From Candidatus Eisenbergiella merdavium (GTDB taxonomy: Bacteria; Bacillota; Clostridia; Lachnospirales; Lachnospiraceae): 64,000 bases of DNA. Location of the stretch: assembly GCA_019119595.1 (NCBI GenBank), contig DWWS01000049.1:29649-93648 (forward strand), given 5' to 3'. Of the stretch, positions 27,643 to 37,024 are shown in pieces. Position 1 is the first letter of the stretch. Each line of letters starts with the position of its first letter. The notes beneath the pieces are model-generated. The model ran no database searches, had not been told where the DNA came from, and worked only from the letters and a program-made list of their open reading frames with translations. The position numbers were made by a program, and so were the translations under genes.

Positions 27643-28081
27643 CCTCTCCCTTCCTCCTCCAGCTCACCGATGGAAAAATCAGCATTTTTCAGTCCGTGAT
27701 AATAGTTTCCCCTCTGCGCGGTAAATTTCAGCACACAGTAATCCAGATCATCCACGCCCTTTGGATAATACATCCTGTCGCTGTCCTTCCAGAGGCGCTC
27801 TCTGCTGGCCCGGTCTGTGCAGACCTTCATGCTTCCGTCCAGCCGAAGCCCCTGAAAATGCTGTTCATCACAGAAATAGAGACACGCTGCCGGATCAGCA
27901 AGAAACTGCTGCACCCGTCTGGAGGAGCAGTTGGTGGACATATAATGCCCCCCAGTCCGTCACGATCCAGCGCGAACATGGCCTTGATGACTGGCCCTCT
28001 GGCTTTGTCCACTGACCCCACAAACACAAACTTCGAGCGTTCCACAAGTGTTCTGATCTCTTCCGCCATCTTTTTTTCCAT
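27639..28081 (-). pseudogene. Pyridoxamine 5'-phosphate oxidase-like protein, homopolymer frameshift
   Basis: The start is MEKKMAEEIRTLVE after GGAGG. The reading runs to ALDRDGLGG, then the expected continuation (YMSTNCSSRRVQQFLADP, ending NADFSIGELEEEGRG) lies in another frame. The break is at a run of six G on the minus strand near 27948-27953, where seven would restore the frame. The family binds FMN or a related flavin. It follows a MarR regulator, a common pairing. The slip could be a real mutation, phase variation or a sequencing error. Confidence 0.75.
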
Positions 28082-28153
28082 ATCTTTCCCTCCATTCCGC
28101 CCTTGCTTTCCTTTCAAAGCGTCTCCGCTCTCCCCGTCCGCCTCCTTCTGCCG

Positions 28154-28585
28154 TCAATCCCCCTGCAGGTTCCTCCGGATCCTTTCCAGCATTTCCTCGA
28201 AGCGGACGATCTCCTCGTCGCTGAAGCCTCTGTAAAAAATCTCTCCCATTTTCTCAGACACCTCCTCGTACTGTCCGTTCAGCGCTCTCGCTTTTGGCGT
28301 AAGCACGATGAGAAGCTGCCGTCTGTCCTGCGGGGACGGAACCCTGCTCAAAAAGTCTCTTTCCTCCATCCGATCCGGCATCCCGGTCAGCGTGGTCTTC
28401 GCCAGTCCCGTCCTTCGGGAAAGCTCCACGATCGGCAGATGGTCCTCCTGCCAGAGCACGTAAAGGATGCGCCCCTGCGCCCCGTTAAATTCTTCGATCC
28501 CCGCGTTCTGAAGAAGCGTGTTGAAGATCCTTCCGCTAAGCTGCTTGATCTGGGAGATCAGCAATCCTCCGTTTGTCCGTATCAT
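28154..28585 (-). CDS. MarR family transcriptional regulator
   Basis: Winged-helix regulator of 143 aa with the MarR pattern: IVELSRRTGLAKTTLTGMPDRMEERDFL (recognition helix and wing) followed by PSPQDRRQLLIVLT. It is 72 nt upstream of the PNPOx-like pseudogene on the same strand. A palindrome between the -35 and -10 of its promoter suggests autorepression (inference). Confidence 0.9.
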   Translation of the reverse strand: MIRTNGGLLISQIKQLSGRIFNTLLQNAGIEEFNGAQGRILYVLWQEDHLPIVELSRRTGLAKTTLTGMPDRMEERDFLSRVPSPQDRRQLLIVLTPKARALNGQYEEVSEKMGEIFYRGFSDEEIVRFEEMLERIRRNLQGD

Positions 28586-28689
28586 TTTACCTCCATGCCC
28601 AAGTGCGGCAAATCCGGTTGAAAAATGTGCCCGATGACCCGTTTCCCAATTTTCCTCCCTGGTGGGAGCTCATTTAATTCTGCAAAAAG

Positions 28690-28717
28690 ATAATACTATA
28701 TAGTATGTTTTTGTCAA
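28690..28717 (-). promoter_or_regulatory. MarR gene promoter with palindromic operator
   Basis: On the minus strand TTGACA (28717-28712) and TATTAT (28695-28690) are spaced by 16 nt. A perfect 14-nt palindrome, ATACTATATAGTAT (28693-28706), sits between and over the boxes, where a bound MarR dimer would block RNA polymerase. Confidence 0.65.
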
Positions 28718-29120
28718 ATATCTTCTACGTTTTCCCTGAAAACTTTTCTGCGAAATTTTGTAGCGGTCCGGTTTCTTTTCACAGGCCGGGGGACCAGCGA
28801 AGCCAAGGTTCAGGGAAAAATATGAAAAGCAGAAAAATAAAAACGCCGGAACTTTCTTGGTGGTACGGCAAAAAACAGAGGTTTTCATGTATAATTGACA
28901 TTACTTTTGCTTTGAAGTAGAATATAGTTCAAGCTTTATTTAAAAATCCTGTAGATAGAATGGGACTTGTTGAATCTATACGCGAATGAGGAGCCATTGT
29001 GAGAAGGAAGCATATAAAACCGTCAAAAAAATGCACTATTTTAAGAAAGCGCTAATAGATATGCTGCCGCATGTGTAGCTTCTTAATATATAAAAGGGGA
29101 AAAGTATCACGATTGGTAAT
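28718..29120. other. Left flank of the defence island, no gene seen
   Basis: About 400 bases that change from GC-rich to AT-rich sequence. It should contain the island promoter on the + strand but I cannot place one with confidence. No tRNA or clear direct repeat was seen. Confidence 0.4.
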
Positions 29121-30446
29121 ATGCAGAAATCAGGAAAAGAAAAGAATAACTGTTTAAATACGGACACTCGGGAAAAATGGATTTGTTTTGACTTTTCAAA
29201 TCATCAAATGTTTGAAAGAACGGTGCCCGTTTTTTGTAGTGTAAATGGTCATATAATAAACGCCAAAACATGGAGTCGGGTTCTTATAGCCATAGTAGAG
29301 GATGCGCTTGCAAATTATAGTTCCGTGATGGATTACTTTTATACCCATTCGCTTCTATCCGGGCGCACCGCTCATCCTTTTTTGATGAGAAACAGGATAG
29401 AAGGCCTGAGTTGTATACAATTAAAAAATGATTACTGGATCAATGTTCATTTTAATACGCCCACGATTGTGAAAATGATCGGAAGACTGTGCCTGCATTG
29501 TGGGTATGGAAAAGAACAGGTCGTTCTTTATGGCGCTCCTAAAAAAATGAGCCGCATAGCAGATAGCAATGAGGAAAAAACAGTGATTCCAGAATGTCTG
29601 TGCGCTGTCATACGACAGTATTATTCTGGTGGTGTACGCTTTGATGAAACTGTGCTGAGGCTGATTGAGGATCGCGCCGGGCTGACAATCAATGCTGCCA
29701 TGCAGAATACGATGAAAAAACTGCTGTATCGGCGCAGCGATGGTCTGTACTTTCTACCAGAAATGACTGGAAATACTGAACAGATCGACTTGCTGGAAAA
29801 AGGTGCTCTGTTTCACGCTATAGAAATATACGGATGTATCGATGTTTCTATGTTATATCGGGAATATGCAAACTTAAATAGTGAAACCTGTTTAAGAAAC
29901 GAAGATGATTTTTCTGATTTTCTGAAATTCCTTTTTCCAAAGGAGATTCGTATAAGCACTGTGCTGAAAACGAGAATCATCAGGAAAACGGGAGTCACCA
30001 GTAACCATGCACTGCAGACAGCGGCAGATAAGATTATGAAAACAGTTTGTGAAGCCGGTTGTATCACTCAGGATGATCTTTCATCCGAGTACCCGCTGCT
30101 CTCAAAGTTATTTATACAAAGGCTGATTGAAAAACACACAGAAGCAATCATAGCGGTTCAGATTAACGGGCTTTTGTGTTATCAGAGCCTGGAATTTATG
30201 GAACTGGGAGAAGATTTTTCGTCAAAGCTAAACGAGGTACTTGGTAAGATCGATCTTCTTTCATTAACACCATCGCAGGATATCATCCATGCGCTTCTTA
30301 GTGTGAAGCTTGGTTATAATCTGCGAGACAATCTGAATATTACAGATGACAGGACATTTCATCGTATTATTTCTGCGTACTATACAGGCCCCAAAACGCG
30401 CGTATGGAAATCCGGAAATTATATGGAGGAGGGCAGCGATGTATAA
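29121..30446 (+). CDS. Uncharacterised BREX-linked protein
   Basis: Protein of 441 aa, first gene of the defence island. The last 8 nt overlap the start of the PAPS-reductase gene, so the two are probably translationally coupled. No enzymatic motif, signal peptide or membrane segment is visible. The middle and C-terminal parts look helical, with segments such as TINAAMQNTMKKLLYRR and TQDDLSSEYPLLSKLFIQRLIEKH that could be winged-helix-like DNA-binding repeats (inference). The nearest Shine-Dalgarno-like stretch, GGGG, is about 17 nt before the ATG, a poor spacing, so the start is not certain. It is not among the core type 4 BREX genes I know. Confidence 0.75.
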   Translation: MQKSGKEKNNCLNTDTREKWICFDFSNHQMFERTVPVFCSVNGHIINAKTWSRVLIAIVEDALANYSSVMDYFYTHSLLSGRTAHPFLMRNRIEGLSCIQLKNDYWINVHFNTPTIVKMIGRLCLHCGYGKEQVVLYGAPKKMSRIADSNEEKTVIPECLCAVIRQYYSGGVRFDETVLRLIEDRAGLTINAAMQNTMKKLLYRRSDGLYFLPEMTGNTEQIDLLEKGALFHAIEIYGCIDVSMLYREYANLNSETCLRNEDDFSDFLKFLFPKEIRISTVLKTRIIRKTGVTSNHALQTAADKIMKTVCEAGCITQDDLSSEYPLLSKLFIQRLIEKHTEAIIAVQINGLLCYQSLEFMELGEDFSSKLNEVLGKIDLLSLTPSQDIIHALLSVKLGYNLRDNLNITDDRTFHRIISAYYTGPKTRVWKSGNYMEEGSDV

Positions 30447-32823
30447 CTATGAATGGGATGCGCAGACAGGGGGATATATTTTAACAACAAAATCAGACAG
30501 ATTTATAGCAAATGAAATACGCCCAGTATTTGCTGAAGAACTGGAACTTACGGGGTTATCCCGTTTTTTTAAGTATGATCGTGAGGAAAAAAGGCCATAC
30601 CTGTGGGCCCAAAAAAATATATACTATTACCGTGGAGAGAAAGTTGCGCAATTCAACGGTACACAATATGGAAAACCCATGGATATTACCTGCTTTTTCG
30701 ATGAAATAAAAGAGCTGGAGCCGGTGGATATCGAGCTTATGATCAAAAAAAATTCAGAAATCATGCAGGCTATGGTTTGTGATGTAAAGCGGCGGACGAA
30801 AGAGCTTTATGATCAGGATATTATGCGCTGTGATAAGGCTTATATCGCTTTTTCGGGAGGAAAGGATTCGATAGTGCTCTTACATATCTGTAATGAAGTA
30901 CTGCCGCTGAGTGTTCCTGTTATTTTCAGCGATACCGATATGGAATTACCGGATACTTATATAACGTGGGATGAAGTTCAAAAAGAATATCCGAAACGAA
31001 CATTCCTACGGGCCCGGGCCGAGAATAAAGCCGTTGATAACTGGAATTTATTTGGCCCGCCATCCAGGACGATCAGATGGTGCTGTTCCGTTCATAAAAG
31101 TACTCCGGCGCTTATTATGCTGAAAAAAATGGTAAATAAATCGTCCGTTCGTGTTATGGCCTTTGTCGGTGTTCGTGGGGAGGAAAGCATTAGCAGATCG
31201 TCTTATCAAGATGCCAATGAAGGCGTGAAAAATGCTTCTCAGCTGAACAAAATGCCGATTTTGGAGTGGGGGGCCCATGAGCTATGGTTGTATATATTCC
31301 AGAATCGTCTCTATATTAACAGGGCATACCGCTATGGATTACCTCGTGTTGGATGTGCGATGTGTCCTGAATCTTCAGAAAAATATGTCTGGCTGGTGGA
31401 CGCAGTTTATCCGGGGCTGATTGATTCCTACGCAGATGTTATTATTAAAACCGGGATAAAGACATTCTCTACAGAAGAAGACAAGAGAGAATACCTTGCA
31501 AAGCAAGGATGGCAGGCTCGGAAAAGTGGTGTCGTTTTGAAAGATACAATTACCGCCCCGATTGAAAACACAGAGGGATTGACAGTAACTTTTAAAAGCT
31601 CGTTTTTTGATGAACAGCGCTTCTTTACGTGGATCAAGCCGATCGGAACTGTTATGAAGGATCCGGAGACAGGCCAACTAAAGCTGAAGCTTCCACATAC
31701 ACTTGACGAGGGGATACCGTTCACGTATCATGCGCCTTTTGCAGGCGGCGGCATACTGACCGTACATTTTCGTTCAGACGATGAACGTTTATCCCTTACT
31801 CCAGTTTTAAGGACTATGTTAAAAAAAGTGGCAGCCTGTGTGAACTGCAGAGCCTGCGAAGCGGAATGCATGTATGGCGCCCTGTATTATTCAGATGGGA
31901 AAATGCAAATCGATGAAAGGAAATGTGTCCACTGCCTGAAGTGTTTTAACAATATAGATAATGGCTGCTGGAGGTACAAATCAATGTATAAGAGCGAAAA
32001 CGAACAGAAAAACCAAATAAGCAGTATTAATCGTTATAATAATTTTGGCATCCGGGAAAAGGATTCCAATCTTTGGATATCCGCACTGGTTGAAATGCGT
32101 GATAATTTCTTTCCATGGAATACCGCCCATCAACTTGGAAATAAAATGGTAGAATCCGCAAACGTTTGGTTCCAGCAGAGTGAATTAATAGACAATAAAT
32201 CCAAAACGCCTACTTTGCTTGTAGATCTGTTTGAAAAATACGGCGGCGACTCGGAAATCGGATGGGAGTTTATATGGATTGCTCTTGCAAATAACGCAAT
32301 TCTGATTAAGTGGTTTATTACAACTACTCTGATCGGCGAAACATATAACGTTGATAAGCTGGCAGATATGCTGAAAGTTGATTACCCGGAGCTTGGAAAT
32401 TCAACCATCAAAGGAGGTCTGGCCGCACTCAAAGATACAATTTCAAAATCGCCTGTGGGCGGTGAGGGCGCTATGGTGCAGTATGAAATGAAAGGAAAAT
32501 CCGTTGTAACAGTAACGCGTCTGGCTAAGAAGATTCATCCTCTTACTGTGCTTTATGGATTGTATATGGACGCAAGATTAGCAGCCAGCGGCACATTTAC
32601 CGTTGCAGGGCTTATGGATGCCGATATCCACTCTACTTATATTTCTCCGATCGCTGCTTTTGGAATCGCGGCAGGCGAGTTTAAACGTATTTGTGAAGGC
32701 CTTCATAGCCGTTATCCTGACTATATTGCAACAACATTTACACATGGGAATGACGAGATTCGAATATTCCCTGATAAATTTACAACGGAAGATATAATTG
32801 CTCTGGCAATTCAAGAGGGTTAA
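30439..32823 (+). CDS. brxP: PAPS reductase-family protein with ferredoxin domain (BrxP-like)
   Basis: Protein of 794 aa from ATG at 30439, which has GGAGGAGGG just upstream; longer starts would overlap the previous gene deeply. The ATP-pyrophosphatase loop FSGGKDS is at about residues 138-144. RWCCSVHK (about 212-219) and GCAMCPES (about 303-311) provide cysteines of a DndC/PAPS-reductase-type Fe-S site. A two-cluster ferredoxin follows (CVNCRACEAEC about 466-476, and CVHCLKC about 495-501). The last ~250 residues (LGNKMVESANVWFQQSELI) resemble DUF4007. This is the marker protein of type 4 BREX. It suggests sulfur chemistry on nucleic acid, as for DndC in phosphorothioation (inference). Confidence 0.88.
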   Translation: MYNYEWDAQTGGYILTTKSDRFIANEIRPVFAEELELTGLSRFFKYDREEKRPYLWAQKNIYYYRGEKVAQFNGTQYGKPMDITCFFDEIKELEPVDIELMIKKNSEIMQAMVCDVKRRTKELYDQDIMRCDKAYIAFSGGKDSIVLLHICNEVLPLSVPVIFSDTDMELPDTYITWDEVQKEYPKRTFLRARAENKAVDNWNLFGPPSRTIRWCCSVHKSTPALIMLKKMVNKSSVRVMAFVGVRGEESISRSSYQDANEGVKNASQLNKMPILEWGAHELWLYIFQNRLYINRAYRYGLPRVGCAMCPESSEKYVWLVDAVYPGLIDSYADVIIKTGIKTFSTEEDKREYLAKQGWQARKSGVVLKDTITAPIENTEGLTVTFKSSFFDEQRFFTWIKPIGTVMKDPETGQLKLKLPHTLDEGIPFTYHAPFAGGGILTVHFRSDDERLSLTPVLRTMLKKVAACVNCRACEAECMYGALYYSDGKMQIDERKCVHCLKCFNNIDNGCWRYKSMYKSENEQKNQISSINRYNNFGIREKDSNLWISALVEMRDNFFPWNTAHQLGNKMVESANVWFQQSELIDNKSKTPTLLVDLFEKYGGDSEIGWEFIWIALANNAILIKWFITTTLIGETYNVDKLADMLKVDYPELGNSTIKGGLAALKDTISKSPVGGEGAMVQYEMKGKSVVTVTRLAKKIHPLTVLYGLYMDARLAASGTFTVAGLMDADIHSTYISPIAAFGIAAGEFKRICEGLHSRYPDYIATTFTHGNDEIRIFPDKFTTEDIIALAIQEG

Positions 32824-32826
32824 AAC

Positions 32827-35800
32827 ATGGAAAAACGCCATTATAAAGACTATTTCTCGGTTCCTGCAGATTATAATGCCAATATGACACGAGAAGCGAT
32901 CAACGTAACGCCGGAAACATGGCTTGACTTTTATCCTCATATAAAATACCTGGACTTTTTGCAGACATTATTTGAAGAAAGAAAATCTGTCTGGCTGACG
33001 GGTAATTACGGAACAGGAAAAAGTAATGCGGCGCTTGTGACATATAAGCTGTTTATGGACGATATGGCGCGAGTGGATAAATGGTTTGAAAACTACCGTC
33101 ACAAGATTGTAAACGCGGACAATTTGAAACGGCAGTTAATTGCTGCAAGAGAAGACGGTATTTTAGTTATATATGACTATAATGCCTCAGGCCTTGGACC
33201 AAATGAAGAATTTTTGGTCCGACTGGAAAAAAGCGTCAGCGCCGCTCTCAGGGAACATAACTATACGGTACCCGGCAAAGCAAATCTAGATCTTGTGATT
33301 GAACGGCTTCGCAGAGAAGGCGATCAATTTTTTAAAACGCGGGATTCCATGCTGGCGGAAATGAAATCGCTTAAATCGGATATCCGCACGACAGAACAGC
33401 TGATCTCAAAACTTGAAAAAGAGAACACGGCAGACGTGCCCGTGCCAACTCATTATCTTGATGACGTACAGGCGGTTTTTCACAGAGACGATATTTATCT
33501 AAGCGTAGACGTACCAACATTCCGGGCATGGATCGCCGCTATCTGTGAAATCAATAAAATAAAAAGGATCATCTATTTATTCGATGAATTTTCCGAATTT
33601 ATAGATTCAAACAGCGGTACTTTAAAAACATTCGAAGATGTGACGGAAGCGCCGGCAGTCAATCATTTTTATCTGGTGCCAATCACACATAAGGAACTGC
33701 GGGCATTTTATGGAGAAAATTCGCCCGGCGCAAACAAGGCAAAGGATCGCTTTTATTTTCGCAATCTTCAAATGCCCAACGATATTGCGTTTCAGCTTGC
33801 CTCCCATGCAATGAAAAGACATGAGAAAGAGCCATACTGCTCCGAATGGAAAGATGAAAAAAATATCCTTTGGAACAGTATTGTTCCTGTTGTAGACCGG
33901 TTTAATGATCCACCGGAGAGCGAGGCGTATGTTTCACGAGATTCGTTTTATGACATTCTGCCAATTCACCCAATGACGGCTTTTCTTCTTAAATTTTTGG
34001 CGGAATCGGCCCGATCCAGCCAGCGGAGCATTTTTGAATATCTGAAGGGGAGCGCCGATGGACATGAGTTTCAGGAATTTATCTCAAAAGGCGGCCCCCA
34101 GATTGTTAATGGACAATTTTTGACAGTGGATTATTTATGGAAATATTTCATGGAAAGAGAGGATTCCGGACAGAATGCGGAAATTGTCGCTGTCAAAATG
34201 GAATTTGACCGTATAAAAGCACGGGAATTCAGAAATTATGAGGACGATCAGCCGGAGATCAGGGTGCTGAAGACGGTTATGCTCTTCACTCTTCTCGCCA
34301 GATTAAATCCAAATGGCCATGACAGATTACAGCCTACTATAGAAAATATTGAACTTTCTTTCCGCGGCGACGGTGTGGTAATTGATGTCAATACGATTCT
34401 TAGGGATCTTGCTGAAAACAGGCATTGTTTTTCAATTGTTAACGGGTATATTGAGCTGTATTCGACTACTGTTGGCAACGAAGAAATCGAAAAGAAAAAG
34501 CAGGAACTGTCCGACCAATTTTATGAATTGTTATCGGAAAGATGCAAGGAAGCAATGGAGCAGGCCACAAAGACGATACGAGGGAAATTTTCAAGCGGTC
34601 GTTTTGAAATACGCGTTTCTGACATGAAGCATACAACGCTGAGTAATCTGGCATCCTCTCGCGATCAGTACAGCACGGGCCTGCGCAAGGATGACGGTTC
34701 CATCTGTTTATGGTTTGTCGTCGCAAAAAATAAAGAAGAACAGATGCAGATACCGGAAAAGCAGGAGGCTCTTCTGCGTAATCTCAGAGAACATCGTATT
34801 ATTATGATCTCCTTCCCCGAGATTACGTTCTGTGAAAAAAATATAAGCCTCTGGGATGAGTATATTGCTTTGCAGGCACAGTATGCTTTGGAAAATAATG
34901 CTGGTGCAAAAAATCAAATTCTCGGAAGTATCACAACGATCGAAAACGAATGGGTGGACGCACTGAAGGCACAAAGCGCAGCGCTCGACGTTCGTTATTA
35001 TGATACAGCCTCGGATACAATCTCCGCAGGGAAACATTCCTGGACGGATTTGAGAGTATTCCTAAGCGCTTATATAAAGAAGGCGCTGGATTGCTGCCCG
35101 GATATTCTGACGGATCAGATCACGGCTTTTAGCAATAAATCCCTGAAGGCATGGGCGCTGTCTGGCATTCACTTTAGCGGAAAAGCTCAGCAGGGACAGC
35201 TCGTAGATGCCTTTAAAGCTTTGGGGATTCGTGAGGAAAACGACTGGTTTTTAAAGAACCCCAACCATCCATTCAGCAAAATACGAACTGTTCTAGAAAA
35301 GGGCTATGATAATACGGTCGGAAAAGGCGGTAATTTTTCTGTTCGTAAGGTCTATACAGAAGAACTTCTGCGTGCCCCGTACGGTATGAGGTATAATGCA
35401 TTAAGCGCATTTTCTTTGGGATTTTGTCTGCGTTGGGTCTTAGAACAAAATTGCCAGTGGACAAACGGGCAGATGAATCATGCTTTAGACGACGAAACTC
35501 TTGCGGAGATCATTGAGGCTGCCGTTTCCCTAAAACAGGATAAAGAAAAACTTATCTGCTGTCTTTCCGAGGAAGATAAAATATTTGCGGAGAATGCAGG
35601 ATGTATGTTTGGATTACCGGCTGCGGAAGGGTCGACGCCTTTGGAAACATTGCGTCTGATCTCCTCAAATGTCGAAGCTCATTCCTGCAAAGTTCCTCTT
35701 TGGATTCTGGCAGATTACATTCGTACAGACAATTCCGAGAATAGAATTGTCGCAGAAGTATTTGATGAGCTTTGCACGGCGATTAAAATCAGTTCAAAAG

Positions 35801-36984
35801 GCGATATAGACGCACGCGGAAGTGCAATAACAGAAATAGGAAAGCTTCTGGCTGAACATTCCGATATTATTGAAACTGCCGCATCATATACAAAACCGGA
35901 TGTATACATTGCGGCTTTCCAAAAGTATGTTGATTTCACTGATCCAAACTTGTCAGACCTTGCCCAAAGGGCAGGGGATAAAAGTCACGCATACTGTGAT
36001 CTGCTTTTGGAAAAAGCTGCGTCTGCCTCGGGATGGCTGTGGAATAAGTCGGATATTTCTGCCATTATTCAGGAAGTGACTGCTGCTTATCAGACGATGA
36101 TCCTTGCTCACAGTTTTTTGAAAACAACCGGATATGCAGCTTATAAAGAAATTTTGGATCGGCTCAAAAAGAAGCTCTCCGGCGCTGTAGTGCCTTATTC
36201 CGTAATAAACGCAAAGTTCCCTGACGCGGCAAAATTTATCGAAGCAGTAAATGATTCAAAAGACGATTTGGCAATCTATAAGACTTTTCATAACGGTATT
36301 TCTATACTGGAAAAAGTCTATAACGATCCAAAGCAGGCGCTTATTATTTCTGTTATTAAAGAGTACATTGGTGAACTGAAAATTGATGAAGATAGCATGA
36401 TCGCTCTTCTTGCAGAAATACCGTCTTCAGAAGGGTATAGCGTTCAAATGTCACAAGAGGCCTATATTAAGCTGGTACGGTCTTTAATCGACGAAAATAC
36501 CAGAAACGCAATAATTGCCCGCGCTTCTCAGGAATGGAGAAGAATATCAGGATTTGATTCTCCTGCTGAGTGGTCTGAGGAATCCAGGCTTCCCGTCTGG
36601 ACTGTTTTTGAAAGCATCTCGGATGGAAATGAGCTTGTAAAAATTCTTTTTGAACCAAACGATTTTACGAATGATGCTCTTGAACAAAAAGTAAGCATAT
36701 TGGAAATAGTACCGAAAGTAAACATAAAAAAATGCCAGGAAGCATTCCTGAACAAAATTGTGCCAAAACAGTATCAAAAACTGAAAATTGAACTTGCATC
36801 TCTTCTCAAATATATAAGTGCAAAATTCGGAAAGAATCCAAATAAATGGCCTGAGCAGATGGATATCAGCGAATTTATTAAGGAACAGTATCAGGAAGTT
36901 TTTGCGCCGGAAATTCTTAGTAAATTAAGAGCGGAGAATGCAGACACACTGAAAGAAAAAAATAATGGAAATGGCAAAAGTTGA
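32827..36984 (+). CDS. brxC: BrxC/PglY-like large P-loop ATPase
   Basis: Protein of 1385 aa, close to the usual BrxC/PglY size, starting 3 nt after the previous stop. Walker A GNYGTGKS is at about residues 59-66 and a Walker B-like IIYLFDEFSEF at about 247-257. The long region after it is helical and lacks other catalytic motifs. BrxC is needed for BREX host modification and phage exclusion in characterised systems. It sits between the PAPS-reductase and PglZ genes, the type 4 order. Confidence 0.88.
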   Translation: MEKRHYKDYFSVPADYNANMTREAINVTPETWLDFYPHIKYLDFLQTLFEERKSVWLTGNYGTGKSNAALVTYKLFMDDMARVDKWFENYRHKIVNADNLKRQLIAAREDGILVIYDYNASGLGPNEEFLVRLEKSVSAALREHNYTVPGKANLDLVIERLRREGDQFFKTRDSMLAEMKSLKSDIRTTEQLISKLEKENTADVPVPTHYLDDVQAVFHRDDIYLSVDVPTFRAWIAAICEINKIKRIIYLFDEFSEFIDSNSGTLKTFEDVTEAPAVNHFYLVPITHKELRAFYGENSPGANKAKDRFYFRNLQMPNDIAFQLASHAMKRHEKEPYCSEWKDEKNILWNSIVPVVDRFNDPPESEAYVSRDSFYDILPIHPMTAFLLKFLAESARSSQRSIFEYLKGSADGHEFQEFISKGGPQIVNGQFLTVDYLWKYFMEREDSGQNAEIVAVKMEFDRIKAREFRNYEDDQPEIRVLKTVMLFTLLARLNPNGHDRLQPTIENIELSFRGDGVVIDVNTILRDLAENRHCFSIVNGYIELYSTTVGNEEIEKKKQELSDQFYELLSERCKEAMEQATKTIRGKFSSGRFEIRVSDMKHTTLSNLASSRDQYSTGLRKDDGSICLWFVVAKNKEEQMQIPEKQEALLRNLREHRIIMISFPEITFCEKNISLWDEYIALQAQYALENNAGAKNQILGSITTIENEWVDALKAQSAALDVRYYDTASDTISAGKHSWTDLRVFLSAYIKKALDCCPDILTDQITAFSNKSLKAWALSGIHFSGKAQQGQLVDAFKALGIREENDWFLKNPNHPFSKIRTVLEKGYDNTVGKGGNFSVRKVYTEELLRAPYGMRYNALSAFSLGFCLRWVLEQNCQWTNGQMNHALDDETLAEIIEAAVSLKQDKEKLICCLSEEDKIFAENAGCMFGLPAAEGSTPLETLRLISSNVEAHSCKVPLWILADYIRTDNSENRIVAEVFDELCTAIKISSKGDIDARGSAITEIGKLLAEHSDIIETAASYTKPDVYIAAFQKYVDFTDPNLSDLAQRAGDKSHAYCDLLLEKAASASGWLWNKSDISAIIQEVTAAYQTMILAHSFLKTTGYAAYKEILDRLKKKLSGAVVPYSVINAKFPDAAKFIEAVNDSKDDLAIYKTFHNGISILEKVYNDPKQALIISVIKEYIGELKIDEDSMIALLAEIPSSEGYSVQMSQEAYIKLVRSLIDENTRNAIIARASQEWRRISGFDSPAEWSEESRLPVWTVFESISDGNELVKILFEPNDFTNDALEQKVSILEIVPKVNIKKCQEAFLNKIVPKQYQKLKIELASLLKYISAKFGKNPNKWPEQMDISEFIKEQYQEVFAPEILSKLRAENADTLKEKNNGNGKS

Positions 36985-37024
36985 CCCGGATATAGGCCTG
37001 CGCTTTTTGGAGTAACGAAAAAAC

